Of a stretch of 64,000 nt of DNA, positions 1 through 10,842 are shown piece after piece. Source of the DNA: Cliona cf. orientalis (taxonomy: Eukaryota > Porifera > Demospongiae > Clionaida > Clionaidae); NCBI GenBank assembly GCA_963930775.1, contig OZ005706.1:4950545-5014544 (forward strand). Direction: 5' to 3'. Made by a program: the position numbers and the translations under genes. The notes beneath the pieces are model-generated. The model did no database searches. It was not told the origin of the DNA and worked only from the letters and a program-made list of their open reading frames with translations. How positions within the stretch are numbered: position 1 is the first letter of the stretch; every line of letters starts with the position of its first letter.

Positions 1-499
1 TTCATTTAGGGGGGGGGGTGGAGGGGTCACTTGCCCCCCCCCCCCCCTTGGAAGCTGGCTGCCCCCCCCCCCCCCTTGAGAGTAGCTACCATTCATACAT
101 GCAATACATGCACAAGTAAAAGATTTAAACGGTGAAAGTGTCCAAAGCGGCAGTTTTGCTCATTTTTAAGCCATAAATTAGCTAAAGCTTTGCGCTAAGC
201 GCGGTATGAGACACATCCCATATCCTTGCAACATTTGACTTGAAATAGAGGGGAACCAGTGGATATTATTGACAGACATTCCCCATCTGAGTGCTCAGAA
301 GCCACCAGAAACAGTCTCAGAGGTTGAAACATTAAAAAATTTTCCTGGGGGAACATACCCCCAGACCCCCCTAATAATGAACTTAATGAGCACAACGTCA
401 TTCTTCACAGATGGAAAAACATACTATAGTCTTTGCCCCCCCTAAACTCTGGAATTGTCGCATTTGCCCCCCCCCTTGACAAAAATCCTAAATGAAACC

Positions 500-502
<3 letters not shown>
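1..502. mobile_element. CAG...CTG-ended dispersed repeat, left end cut by window
   Basis: A relative of the element at 27024-27479, matching it in order along its length: G/C runs, the block around 'ggaagctggctgcc', 'ccaccagaaacagtctcag' and the right end 'cctaaatgaaaccctg'. The left end begins 'ttcatttaggggg', which mirrors the right end, so only a few terminal bases lie outside the window. No coding capacity seen. The right end abuts the CA repeat directly. Confidence 0.6.

Positions 503-592
<90 letters not shown>
503..592. repeat. (CA)n microsatellite
   Basis: About 45 uninterrupted CA dinucleotides start immediately at the right end of the preceding element. Open frames through it (poly Val-Cys or Thr-His) are artefacts. 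Confidence 0.97.
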
Positions 593-593
<1 letters not shown>

Positions 594-935
594 TGAGGCT
601 TCTCACTATCTCATCATCGGTGTCTGCCAGTTTGACCTTCCTACTTGGCACAAACTGAAGCGAAGTCCTCGTGCGGCACGGCGTATCTGACGAGAAACGC
701 TTTAGTACCCTCAGTACCCTGCAATTCTTGTGCAAACATCTCGGTGAGACATGTGCCTGAGCCATTTGCAAAATCGAGCCCACGTGTTTAATTAAAAGGG
801 GCGTGACAGACAATTACGGGTACTTAACTTGATTAGCTCGCGAGCTTCCGGCATCTTTTGCATGATAGCAGATGCATTCGTAGACTTGAGCATTTGAGTC
901 ACAGTGTCTGTCACCTATGCCGAGTTCATACTACC

Positions 936-3233
936 ATGATTTTCAAATGTCGTCACCTTGCTCTACTAGTATTGCTTCAAGTTGACATTTGTCTGACACT
1001 GAGTGTACAGGTATCAGCTGAAGAGTCTAACCGCAATGTTTCCGTTTTACATCTGCTCGTCCTGGTACCTCTGCCTGCCAGCAATCCCGACCCAAAGCTC
1101 ACTCCAGCATTTGATAGGGGACACTCTATTATCCCAGCTGTACAACTAGCAGTGGAGCAAATCAACAAGCGACAGGATCTTCTACCTGACCATACATTAC
1201 AAATCACTATTGGAGATTCTGGATGTGACAAGACATCAAGAACTGCGGTAGCTTTGGTTGATAAGTTATTCTATGGTAATACTACTGAAGGTATACAGGC
1301 ACTCCAAGACAAGCAAGTTGCAGGAATAGTTGGGCCATCATGTTCAGAGGCATCAATATTCCTTGTAAAATCACTCCAACGAACAGGGATACTACAACTC
1401 TACTCTGGCAATACACCAGTACTGAGCACATCTAATCCACTCCACAAATATTCCTTTGGAATGATCAGCTCTTCAAAGGTATATATTGACACTCTACTTA
1501 GAATAGCAGAGGAGAGCAATTGGGATTGGAAGAATGTTGCAATTCTTTATGAGTCCAGTCGAAATTATCAAAGAGACACTTTTAGGGAATTTCTTAAACG
1601 GATTGAAGGTGCTCAAATGGGATACATATCACCAATAATATCTCCTTTTTTTGTCCCTCTAGCTGAAATAAAACGGCTAAACATTCGCATTGTGATTGCC
1701 CTTACTGGAGGACAGGCAGCTCGCCAACTGGCCTGTCTAGCAGGACACCTTGATTTTACGTACCCAGTTCATCAAATCATCTATACTGATAGGGTGGTGA
1801 ATAATTTCCTCAATAAAACCGACTTTAATTTCACTTTGAGTGGTAATGAAGCAATGTATTTATGTAACAAGCAGTATATCCTGAGGGGGCTTAATGGCTC
1901 TGTATTCATGAGATACTCATTAGATACTCTCAATGAAAATTTAAATACAGAATCCGGTTATAGCATAAAGGAGGTCAGAGATGATTATCAGAAAATGCTT
2001 ATGAAGTATCAAAAATCACTTCCAGGCAATATGACACTAAGGAGGAATGTCTATGCATACCCATACTATGATGCAACGTGGGCACTGGCACTGAGCATTA
2101 ACAAAACCATGAACTTAATGGGAAGTACATCACTTGATTTTGGTTATGAAGTCAGTGAGTCATCAGAAATGTTACGGTTAGTTATGGCAAACATCAGCTT
2201 TCAAGGAGTCTCTGTGAATGTTAATTTCAGCAACGAACGTCATGTGACAAATGATGTTGACCTATTTCAAGCAGTTGGCAATCGGCAGATCAAAAGAGGG
2301 TACTGGAATGGAACCAGGAATGCTATCGTAACATCAAACGCAAGTGTGACACTATTCATTGATGATGAATTCCTTATTGACTATACCAAGATTCATCCCG
2401 CACTGGTAGGTGTAGGGGTGACGGCCATATTTATCACACTGATCTTTGTCATAGTTCTACAGATCAGTAACATATTAATGCACAAAGATCCTGCAATAAA
2501 ATCAAACAGTCCAAGATTAAACCACTTCATTTTCCTGGGCTGTTACTTGTACATGGTTTCGGTGCTATTCATAACAATTGACATGGGATTTCCAAATGTC
2601 TTAATCAATACGACCCTGCTGGGACCCACAGTATGTAACATCATCCCATTCTCTACCATTCTTGCCCAAAGTCTGATAATAGGAACTATCATTGTTAAGT
2701 TGTGGCGTATCTATTCCATCTTTAAACGAACATTTCACTTTCAACGTTTCCTTGATGATAAATGGCTGGCCACTTTCGTCATCTCGAATGCTGCTTTAAG
2801 CATTATCCTCTATGCACCAATACTAATATGGAGCCCGTTCAATGTCGATATCATTGAAACGAACATCATCCAAGACAACAAAGGTGATATTAGCCCACTA
2901 CCTATTGAAGTGAGAACTGTTTCATGTTATCACTTGCACGTACCCTGGTTTATTCTACCTCCAGTTACACACCAGGTGCTGGCGTTAATGTTAGCAATGA
3001 TGCTAGCAACTCTAAATCGAAAAGTCAAACATAAGTACTTTCATGACACAGGCTACATAAACATGCTTGTGTACATTCTTGCAGTGACTGTGGGCATTGG
3101 AGGATCAGTATTGTTTATTTTACAAGTACTCCGTATCAACATTAATGCATTTTATGTGGTGTACATTGTTTTATTATTGTTTAATGTGTATGCATGCCTG
3201 TTGTTGTTGGTAGTACGTTTTTTGTTTATGTAA
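936..3233 (+). CDS. GABA-B-like class C GPCR, intronless
   Basis: Metabotropic receptor of the GABA-B-like class C family, expected at the plasma membrane. I choose the ATG at 936 rather than the upstream in-frame ATG at 858 because it begins directly with a hydrophobic signal peptide (MIFKCRHLALLVLLQ...), giving 765 residues. A Venus-flytrap ligand domain follows (about residues 30-470, with 'AVQLAVEQIN' and 'GIVGPSCSEAS'), then seven membrane helices from about residue 505. No nine-cysteine domain separates the two, which is the GABA-B layout rather than the glutamate-receptor layout. 'NSPRLNHFIFLGCYL' at TM1/TM2 and 'KLWRIYSIF' after TM3 fit the family; Cys in 'GPTVCN' and 'TVSCYH' can form the TM3-ECL2 disulfide. 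Translation stops about five residues after TM7, so the usual cytoplasmic tail and coiled coil are absent unless a GT at 3206-3215 serves as a splice donor. The ligand cannot be read from sequence. Confidence 0.9.
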   Translation: MIFKCRHLALLVLLQVDICLTLSVQVSAEESNRNVSVLHLLVLVPLPASNPDPKLTPAFDRGHSIIPAVQLAVEQINKRQDLLPDHTLQITIGDSGCDKTSRTAVALVDKLFYGNTTEGIQALQDKQVAGIVGPSCSEASIFLVKSLQRTGILQLYSGNTPVLSTSNPLHKYSFGMISSSKVYIDTLLRIAEESNWDWKNVAILYESSRNYQRDTFREFLKRIEGAQMGYISPIISPFFVPLAEIKRLNIRIVIALTGGQAARQLACLAGHLDFTYPVHQIIYTDRVVNNFLNKTDFNFTLSGNEAMYLCNKQYILRGLNGSVFMRYSLDTLNENLNTESGYSIKEVRDDYQKMLMKYQKSLPGNMTLRRNVYAYPYYDATWALALSINKTMNLMGSTSLDFGYEVSESSEMLRLVMANISFQGVSVNVNFSNERHVTNDVDLFQAVGNRQIKRGYWNGTRNAIVTSNASVTLFIDDEFLIDYTKIHPALVGVGVTAIFITLIFVIVLQISNILMHKDPAIKSNSPRLNHFIFLGCYLYMVSVLFITIDMGFPNVLINTTLLGPTVCNIIPFSTILAQSLIIGTIIVKLWRIYSIFKRTFHFQRFLDDKWLATFVISNAALSIILYAPILIWSPFNVDIIETNIIQDNKGDISPLPIEVRTVSCYHLHVPWFILPPVTHQVLALMLAMMLATLNRKVKHKYFHDTGYINMLVYILAVTVGIGGSVLFILQVLRININAFYVVYIVLLLFNVYACLLLLVVRFLFM

Positions 3234-3593
3234 CCAGTGTCATTGGTATTAATTTTATGCAATTTTAAGATTAATAACCTGTGCAGTGCACACCCCTTGC
3301 GCCCTTTTGTGCTACATAGCTATGCTATAGCTATCTCACTAGTTATATATTATGACATCTATTACATTGGGGGTTAGCTAGTGTAAGAGCGTATAATAAT
3401 ATAGGAAAATTCTGCAAACTGCCTTACCATAAAGAGTTTGAAATGACAATTAAATTTGTGAAATACGACTTTGAATTCAGTGGAAATCGAGAAATTGGAA
3501 GTTTGGAATGGCCCTTGTTGGCCACCATACTTACCAAGACCACACAACACACTGTTACAGGATATGTTATGGGTTACGAGTGAGCCCAGCGGT
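3234..3593. other. Gene-free stretch after the receptor
   Basis: AT-rich sequence with no open frame of note. No polyadenylation site can be assigned with confidence. I see nothing else in it. Confidence 0.5.
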
Positions 3594-3771
3594 AGGGGTA
3601 GGTAAATTATGCTAATTTTTCGCCTATAATCACTGATTCAGAATGTTATTTGTGCTAAAATTCTCAAAATTATGCTAGTTGATGCCTATAATGCTAGCAC
3701 AATTCTCAAAATTAATGCGTATACTCACCTATTATGTTCAAAATTATGCCAGCATAATTTACCTACCCCTA
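3594..3771. repeat. Short hairpin (MITE-like) element
   Basis: The left end 'taggggtaggtaaattatgc' is matched in reverse complement by the right end 'gcataatttacctacccct'. The interior repeats 'caaaattatgc' and 'gcctataat' variants. About 178 bp, with no coding capacity. Confidence 0.6.
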
Positions 3772-3890
3772 TCCAGAGGCGCTTGGCTTGCACAATGGTG
3801 AATGAGGTGTATGAAGGGTATGTGTGGGCTCAAATTAAAGAATCAATTGAAAGGTCCATTGAATCAGTAGGACAGCAAACCATATCAAAA

Positions 3891-4105
3891 GCAAGGGTGT
3901 AGATAATGGGGAGGGGGGAGCTCCCCCTCCCCCCCCCCCCCCCCCCGCAAGATTTTTCACCATAAAATTATGTACAATCAAGGGCTTTTCAAGCCATACC
4001 GAACATGGCTCGATAAGCCCTTGGTATAATACTTTCATTTTTGCCAAAAGGGAGGAGCCATTCTCTCATTAATTTATTTATAATGCCACTAGTATTGCCC
4101 TATGC
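3891..4105. repeat. Dispersed repeat, copy 1 (inverted copy at 41100-41312)
   Basis: It shares 'aagggtgtagataatgggg', a long C/G run, 'agatttttcacca', 'aagcccttggtataatactt' and a following 'gaggagcca' block with the reverse complement of 41100-41312. Non-coding. Confidence 0.6.
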
Positions 4106-4320
4106 TTCATAGTTTTCACTATAATATGCTTGAGATGCAGTTCTGTGCTTATAATATAATACAACAGCTGCCAATATTAAACTATAACTTTGAATAACCC
4201 TATAGCATGTTTGCCGTAAACGTGATCTCAAAGGGCACTTTGCTTCTCAACAGGCTGATCTATTGGGATCCAGTAACAGAATTCTATATAAAAAATTGCA
4301 CATTAAAATTTAATAGCTAT

Positions 4321-4494
4321 TACCGTATAGCAATATTGGAGGGAATTAAATTTGGCCAAAATTGCTATTGTGTAAGAATATTAGCAGATTTAAATTTGGC
4401 GGTTCGGTACGGGATCGCCATACGTATATATGTAAGTAGGATATTTTTGCGAATCTTAATTTGCCGCTTGTACCAAAATTAATTTTCCGGCTAA
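4321..4494. mobile_element. TACCGTA-ended MITE, degraded right end
   Basis: It begins TACCGTATAGC and contains 'agatttaaatttggcggttcgg', nearly the same as in the element at 32632-32847, so it is a second member of that family. The right end 'attttccggctaa' is only a partial mirror of the left. Non-coding. Confidence 0.55.
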
Positions 4495-6187
4495 GTAGCA
4501 GCAATTATGTATGACACATTAATATTGGGCAGTCTCCGATGATGCGTAATATAATGATAAATATTGCCATGTCAAACAATTAATGGTACTTGCATGATTA
4601 TAATAGTGGTGCATGGGAGTGATATTACCGAGGGGTTGGCCATGGTGCATGCATAATAATAATTATTATGCAGGCCCGTAGGCAGGGGGGGGGGGGGGTG
4701 CACGTGCACCCCCCTTTTTTCCGCCTAATAATTGCATGTCATTTCACAGAAGTTCGTAATTGCATGAGCAATAGACTGAGGCTGCATGCTATCCTCTCTA
4801 TCATGATCAACTTGACACTAAAACCACACCTAGTGCAGCTAATTAACATCATACCTCAATGTGCACCCCCCTTTTAAAAAGTCTGGCTATATACGGGCCT
4901 GTTATGTATCTTTAGCTAGCCTATGGCACTTTAAGAAACAAAGTTTGCTCTGCTCCTTAGCTAACTCAAAACTACAGGTGCTGATCCAGAAAATTTGTAT
5001 GGAAGGTGGCTGATAGGGTGGCTACCCATAGCCAATCATACTGGTGCAAAGGGGGTGGCTGGTTAATAATAGTGGACATCTCCTACACTACACTGCATAA
5101 AAGAACTGGTAAAGGGGGGTGGCTATAGCCACCCTATCCACCCCGCTAGATCAGCCCTTGAACTATCTTGTGAAATCATAATAATTATTATTATAAAATT
5201 ACTTCTTTCTACCTTAGGCCACACGAAGTTGCAGATTTTCATCACTGCATGGCTGTATGTTGTCTTGAAAAATCCTTTCATTATATATCATCGCTACCTC
5301 AAATAATATAATATTGTGTGAGTCGTAATAATTGTTAAAGGTTATGGTTCATGATCGAAGCAATGCAAGTGCCCCGATAATAATGGTCACTTGCGTAATC
5401 TGTATAATAATTATTACTATGCCTATTTACAAAGATTGATGGGTGAGATTAGGCCACTCAGAAGTTTATTTGAACTAACCCGACCGACTGTAAAATTTAA
5501 AGCATCAAATAGCTGAGTTTACTACAGGCATTTATACCGACTGAGACTTTTAATAGGACTGTCTCAAAATGTATTTTTAAGCTACCACATAGCACAAGCC
5601 TCTAGACAGCTGGACTACTACAAGTTTACATAGAAACACTGACACTTGTAACTTTGGTTAAATTATCATCCGCCCAACTGACCGACCAACCCTATACTAA
5701 TTTTAATTTGTGGTCATGTTAGTTCAAACAAACAATTTATTCTGTGTGGCCTTAAACAAATATTTAAAGATAGGAAATTCAAATATTCCTCTTTCCTCTC
5801 TATTTTTATTCTTGTATTCTCAAACTTTAATTTTTTTTCATCCACTTGTTTTACTACAAGGAAATTAATATTTGTTGTAGCTAAATAAATATTCCGTATT
5901 TCCTACCTTTCATTCTATTGTATTCTATATTGAGGGGAAAGACAACAGTAAGACATAATAATTATTATCTGAACCACTACATAGGAAAGCCATAATTATC
6001 ATGACATGAGGTAGCTGATATTTTAAAATTGCACGATGATACGACTGGTGAACATAGGGCTTCAGATATGATACAATTACATGTACTACTCTTTCCTCTC
6101 TGCTGTCTAATTTTCCTCTTTTGTCTACGTACAATGTCATGAGCCATTTTACATGCTCTGCCACAGTTAATACAAATAATACTTATG
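4495..6187. other. 5' flank of array unit 1
   Basis: No gene seen. From about 4535 ('cagtctccgatgatg...') this sequence aligns in patches with 9896-10740 and 14661-15530, so it is the diverged upstream part of tandem unit 1. A G-run at 4685-4698 and a local 'gggtggctatagccaccct' inverted repeat near 5120 are present. Confidence 0.6.
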
Positions 6188-6196
6188 TATAAAAAG
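6188..6196 (+). promoter_or_regulatory. TATA box, array gene 1
   Basis: TATAAAAAG about 100 bp before the start codon, followed by 'gggagaatctgtga'. The same block occurs at 10748 and 15537, so the core promoter is conserved in all three units. Confidence 0.65.
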
Positions 6197-6286
6197 GGGA
6201 GAATCTGTGATTAGTGCTAATATTCCCAAGGTTGTCGAGAAGTATCAAGTCTAATTAATAATATTATGCATATTCACCAATTAAAA

Positions 6287-8182
6287 ATGTACCAGCTGCT
6301 GTATCGTATCACTACTTTAATCATTATCATTCATACTGTGACATGTCAGGAGACTGGAGTGAATCTAAGAGCACAGTCAATGGCCACTACAGATTTACTA
6401 CCACAAGACAGCAAAGTGCAATCAGTTCAATGCTCCTTGTGGTTCTTTTACAATAGCACAACTGGACAATGTGAGTGCTACAGTGACAAAAATAATGTAC
6501 TATTGAATTTGTACCCTGAAACAGTTAAGTGCATCAAAGAAAGGGCATTTCTTAAGTACAACTACTACATGACACATTCAAGTAAGAAAGGAATATTTTT
6601 GAGTTACATGTTTTACTATGACAAAAGTGGCTTCATTGAGCCCGCTAGTCAACCAGGTTACATTGAACTTCCCAGCAATATCTCTGACCTCAACGAGTAT
6701 ATGTGTGGACCAGCAAATAGAAAGGGGATTTTATGCACTGAGTGCATTGATGGCTTTGGTCCTTCAGCAACTTCACCAAAATTCAAATGCTCAAACTGCA
6801 CAAACGCTTTTGTTACATATGGTGTAATAATTCAGAACTCGTTCCAGTAACACTCTTTTATTTCATTCTTTATGTTTTTCAAATTAACCTGACTTCCGCT
6901 CCCATGATAAGTTTCATTTTCCAGAGTCAACTATAAGAATGAAAGGAAAGACTGTAGAGATACTCTGAAGATATATATGATGTGTATTATCTGTAATTTT
7001 GGTGAGAGACAGAACGGTGGAATGACATAACGAAAGAAGCTTAAGTTCCATATACCATAAAAGAGAGAAGCTATTGATAGAAAACCCTTCATCTGATCTG
7101 CTGGATCTACTACATGGTAGGTCATGGCATTGTATACCATAGGTGTGACGTGGATTTTCATAGAGTTACACTCACATAACTGTGCAATTCTTGTGTGGCT
7201 ATGGAGGGTACTGAACAAGTTACTAAACTTTACTAAACACTTTGAGGTGAGACAGAATAAAGCAAGAACTGTCATAGACACATTTGCTACCTTTTTTCTC
7301 TTGTCATATGCCAAGCTGATGTTCGTGTTAGCTATACCTAATACCGGTACTTCAGTTGAGGTATACATGATCAATGATACTACTCTGGTGTCCAAAACCA
7401 TTCTTAAGCCAACCTTGGATCCAAGTGAGAAACTTCTGCATAAATTACATCTTGTACCTATTTTGGTCATTTCCATTACGATTTTTCTAACTGCTATTCT
7501 CCCGCCAGTTTTGCTTTTGGCTCTTTATCCATGCAGATGCTTTAGATCACTACTTTTTAAATGCTGTTCCAGCCGCTGCATGGCTTCGCTAGCCATCTTT
7601 GTTGAAAAGTTTTATAGCTGCTATAGAGATGGCCTCGATGGTGGCAGGGATATGAGAAGTTGTGCATCACTTCCATTCATCATCGTTGTTTTAGGATTTG
7701 CACTGTGGGCTTCAGCTGGTGTCTACTCTTATCGCTTATTTTCCGTATTTTGCTTGTTCTGGGGTCTTGCTGCTGTAATTATTCAACCATATAAGGAGAA
7801 ATATATGGCAGCATCTGATGCGTTCACATTAGCCACTACTTCTATGCTGTCAATCATTGTTTACAATCAGACTGAATCTCCTACTCTAAACTATCAAACT
7901 GCTCTCCAAGTACTAGGAACACTTCCTATGCTGTGGCTGGTAGGCTTTGTTTTCCTCAAAGTGTTCAAAACACAACTTAGAGCACTGCTTGATCTGACAA
8001 GGAAGAAGCTGCCCTGTTGCTATCTACTAAACTGTGGCAAAAGAAAGGACGAAGGAAATGATGCTCAACGTGTTCAGCATACTAGAAATTTCGATGACAT
8101 ATTACCTGAAGCAGATCGTTTATTGCATCCTGAACAATACATGGGGCCACAAGCTGGATACGGTATACCATACCATGACTGA
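6287..8182 (+). pseudogene. Array gene 1: Cys-rich multi-pass membrane protein, broken
   Basis: Paralogue of the intact gene at 15634-17484. The start matches the other copies (MYQLLYRITTLIIII signal peptide; an extra upstream ATG lies at 6266). The Cys-rich ectodomain is intact, including 'MCGPANRKGILCTECIDGFG'. It then suffers two lesions. About 10 bp are missing near 6828-6832 relative to gene 3, which shifts the frame to a stop at 6848-6850. Further on, 6932-7139 is inverted in place. The C-terminal half (7124-8182) is open and closely matches genes 2 and 3, ending 'MGPQAGYG'. The long open C-terminal frame suggests recent loss. A spliced rescue is not evident. Confidence 0.85.
6932..7139 (-). 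other. In-place inversion of about 207 bp inside array gene 1
   Basis: Read on the minus strand this segment encodes 'DPADQMKGFLSIASLF' and 'YVIPPFCLSPKLQIIHII', the same peptides that genes 2 and 3 carry on the plus strand at this position. Left junction: 'gtcaac' meets 'tataagaatg'; right junction: 'tgtatacc' meets 'ataggtgtgacg'. Both sides resume co-linear homology. CTAT/ATAG at the junctions is a possible 4-bp inverted microhomology. Confidence 0.88.
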
Positions 8183-8724
8183 TTAATCACAAGGGACTTG
8201 GAATAGTTGCATGCATGTTGTTCAGTCAGAGTGAACCTATAATAATATTATTATTTAGTTTTTATAGTGAGCTAATTACTAGAACAAAATCTTTCCTTTT
8301 TAAATTATAATAGTTTAGCGAATGACAGTATAATAATAATTATAGTGGTGTCTTTTAATCAGTGTTTGTGTACATATACTGCATGGGTGCATAATACTAT
8401 AATCATGAATTGCATTGATTAGTGTATATAATTTTATTGTGCAAAAAAAGCATATAGGTGCATGTGCTATCAGATAGATACATGTGTTATTGTGTACTAT
8501 AATATTATTACCTGTATACTAGCTGTATAAGTACTATCATGCCAGTGTAGTGATACCTAGTGAATTAACTGCTACACAATAATTATGCTGGATAATAATG
8601 AAAGGCTAGGGTCTACTGCACTTGATATGCATCCTCTGGGACACTGCTGGTTCTCTATAGCTAAATTAAATTAACATGACTGCTATCTCAATTGGTAGTC
8701 TATATATATTATTATAGTGCTTGT
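8183..8724. other. 3' flank of array gene 1
   Basis: Non-coding, AT-rich sequence co-linear with 13525-14069 behind gene 2 (shared 'cagtcagagtgaacctata', 'cactgctggttctctatagc'). No other feature seen. Confidence 0.6.
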
Positions 8725-9200
8725 GTACTTCCGCTCCCATGATAAGCTTTATTTTCCAGAGTCAACTGGTATACAATGCCATGACCTACCATGTAGTAGA
8801 TCCAGCAGATCACAGATGAAGGATTTTCTATCAATAACTACTCTCTTTTATGGTATATGGAACTTAAGCTTCTTTCATTACGTCATTCCACCATTCTGTC
8901 TCTCACCAAAATTACAGATAATACACATAATAATATTATAATATCTTCAGAGTATCTCTATAGTCTTTCCTTTCATTCTTGTAGGTATGACATGGATTTG
9001 CATAGAGTTGCACTCACACAATTGTGTAATTCTTGTGTGGCTATGGAGGGTACTGAATAAGTTAACTATTAAACACATTGAGGTTAGACAGAATAAAGCA
9101 AGAGCCATCATAGACACATTCGCTACCTTTTTTCTCTTGTCATATATGCCAAGCTGATGTTTGTGTTAGCTATACCTATTATCGGTACTTCAGATGAGTA
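8725..9200 (+). pseudogene. Internal fragment of the array gene (unit 1)
   Basis: Homologous to the middle membrane-helix part of the array genes, from 'cttccgctcccatgataagc' to 'gctatacctattatcgg'. It has small indels (for example 'cagatcacagatgaag' for 'cagatcagatgaag') and no signal peptide, ectodomain or C-terminus. The same fragment sits behind gene 2 at 14070-14550, so it was part of the duplicated unit. Confidence 0.85.
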
Positions 9201-9240
9201 GGGAATAATGGAATTCTGTACAATGTCATATTATTATTAA

Positions 9241-9823
9241 GGTGGTGTCCCTGTCAGTAGAATTTCAGACGTTTATTACTATAACACCATAGGGGGTATA
9301 CAAGGGGGGAAATATGCTGTTGTAATCCTCTCACTGAGATCTTTCTAAAGAACACCTTTCCAAAATAAGTGGGGTAAAATTTGATTTTCAGATTTTTTTC
9401 TGCACCCTCCCTTAAATAAAACTCAATGTCATTGCATAGCACTCATGAAAATAGACATTTTGGTGCAAGTTTCGTATCCGTAGGGGGTGTAGAAGCTGAG
9501 ATATTGATGCCCCAGAACACCGAAAAAGATTGAAGAAGTCCCACTTTGGGGGCATTGATATCTTGGCTTCTACACCCCCTACGAATGTGAAACATGATCC
9601 AAAGTGTCTATTTTCATGAATGCTATGCAATTACATTGAGTTTTATTTGAGGGGAAGTACAGAAAAAAATCTGAAAATCAAAATTTACCCCCCTTGTTTA
9701 GAAAAGGTATTCTTTAGAAAGATCTCAGTGAGGGATTATAATGGCATATTTCCCCCTTGTATACCCCTATGATGTTGGAGAAATAATTAAAACGTCTGAA
9801 AATCTACTGACAGGGACACCACC
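9241..9823. mobile_element. Long-hairpin MITE with TTAA target duplication
   Basis: 583 bp that fold back almost end to end: GGTGGTGTCCCTGTCAGTAG at the left is mirrored by 'ctactgacagggacaccacc' at the right, and homology continues inward to the centre near 9530. It is flanked by TTAA at 9237-9240 and 9824-9827. The paralogous site in unit 2 (about 14580-14600, 'attattaataatcc') has a single TTAA and no insert. TTAA duplication is typical of piggyBac-type elements; the superfamily is inferred from that alone. No transposase. Confidence 0.88.
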
Positions 9824-9827
9824 TTAA

Positions 9828-10747
9828 TAATCCTTGCCCATCAAAGTTTAATAGCTATTACACAGCTGATAAAATTACAGTTATGTATGACACATTAGGT
9901 AGTCTCCGGTGATACATAACATCTGATCAATATTGCCACATCAAACAATTGTTAGTGGTACCTGATCATGAGGTACATTATTATGTAATTATCATGATCT
10001 GATATGCATGATGGAGTCATGAATCAAACACTATAGTTGCATGACTTCTACTTCTTATTTCTGCACCATAAAAGTAGCTTTCATATGTCTGATAATGAAT
10101 ACTTGCTCCTGTGTACCTTAATGTTGCAAATCCCTTCTGAATAATTATTTACACCCCCATAATATAGCTAGTCTGTTGGTGGGAGTGATGTTACTGAGGG
10201 GTTTGCCATGGTGCATGCATGCATATTATTCTGTATCTCTAGCTATAGCACCTGAAATAACGAAGTTTGCTCTGCTTCTTAGCTAACTCAAATCTATCTT
10301 GCAAAATTAATAAATATTATTATTCCTATATATATTAAACTTCGTGAAAAGCTGCAGATCTTCATCACTGCATCGCTGTATGTCATCTTGAAAAGCCATT
10401 TCATTACATATCTCAAATTATTATCATGTGAGTCATAACAATTGTTTACAGTTCATATAATCGAAGCAATGCAAGTACCCTGGCAGTAATGGTCACTTGT
10501 GTGATCTGACCAGATGTTACTATATGCATCGATGGGTGAGATTAAACAAACCCCCGAAGCAAAAAATAATACTCTTTCCTCCCTTTACTAATAAGTTGCA
10601 TCGTAGAAGATGGGGTTTCAGATATGATACAAATACATAATAATACTACTCTTTCCTCCCTCCTGTCAAATTTTCCTCATTTATCTACGTAAAATGTCAC
10701 GAGCCATTCTACATGCTCTGCCACAGTTAACACAAAATACACTCATG
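9828..10747. other. 5' flank of array gene 2
   Basis: Non-coding, co-linear with 14590-15536 and, more distantly, with 4535-6187. It holds the block 'aatgcaagtaccctggcagt' and the promoter-proximal region. No further feature seen. Confidence 0.6.
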
Positions 10748-10755
10748 TATAAAAG
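10748..10755 (+). promoter_or_regulatory. TATA box, array gene 2
   Basis: TATAAAAG in 'ctcatgtataaaaggggag', about 95 bp upstream of the start codon; the same as in units 1 and 3. Confidence 0.65.
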
Positions 10756-10842
10756 GGGAGAATCTGTGAATAGTGCTAGTATTCCATAGGTTGTCGAGAA
10801 GTATCAAGTCTAATTCATAATATTCATATTCACCAATTGAAA

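Noticed and set aside
405..813. Minus and plus open frames of poly Cys-Val and Thr-His
   Set aside because: They are translations of the (CA)n microsatellite.
6931..7476. 181-codon minus-strand frame in array gene 1
   Set aside because: It is explained by the inverted segment and antisense of the gene; not an independent gene.
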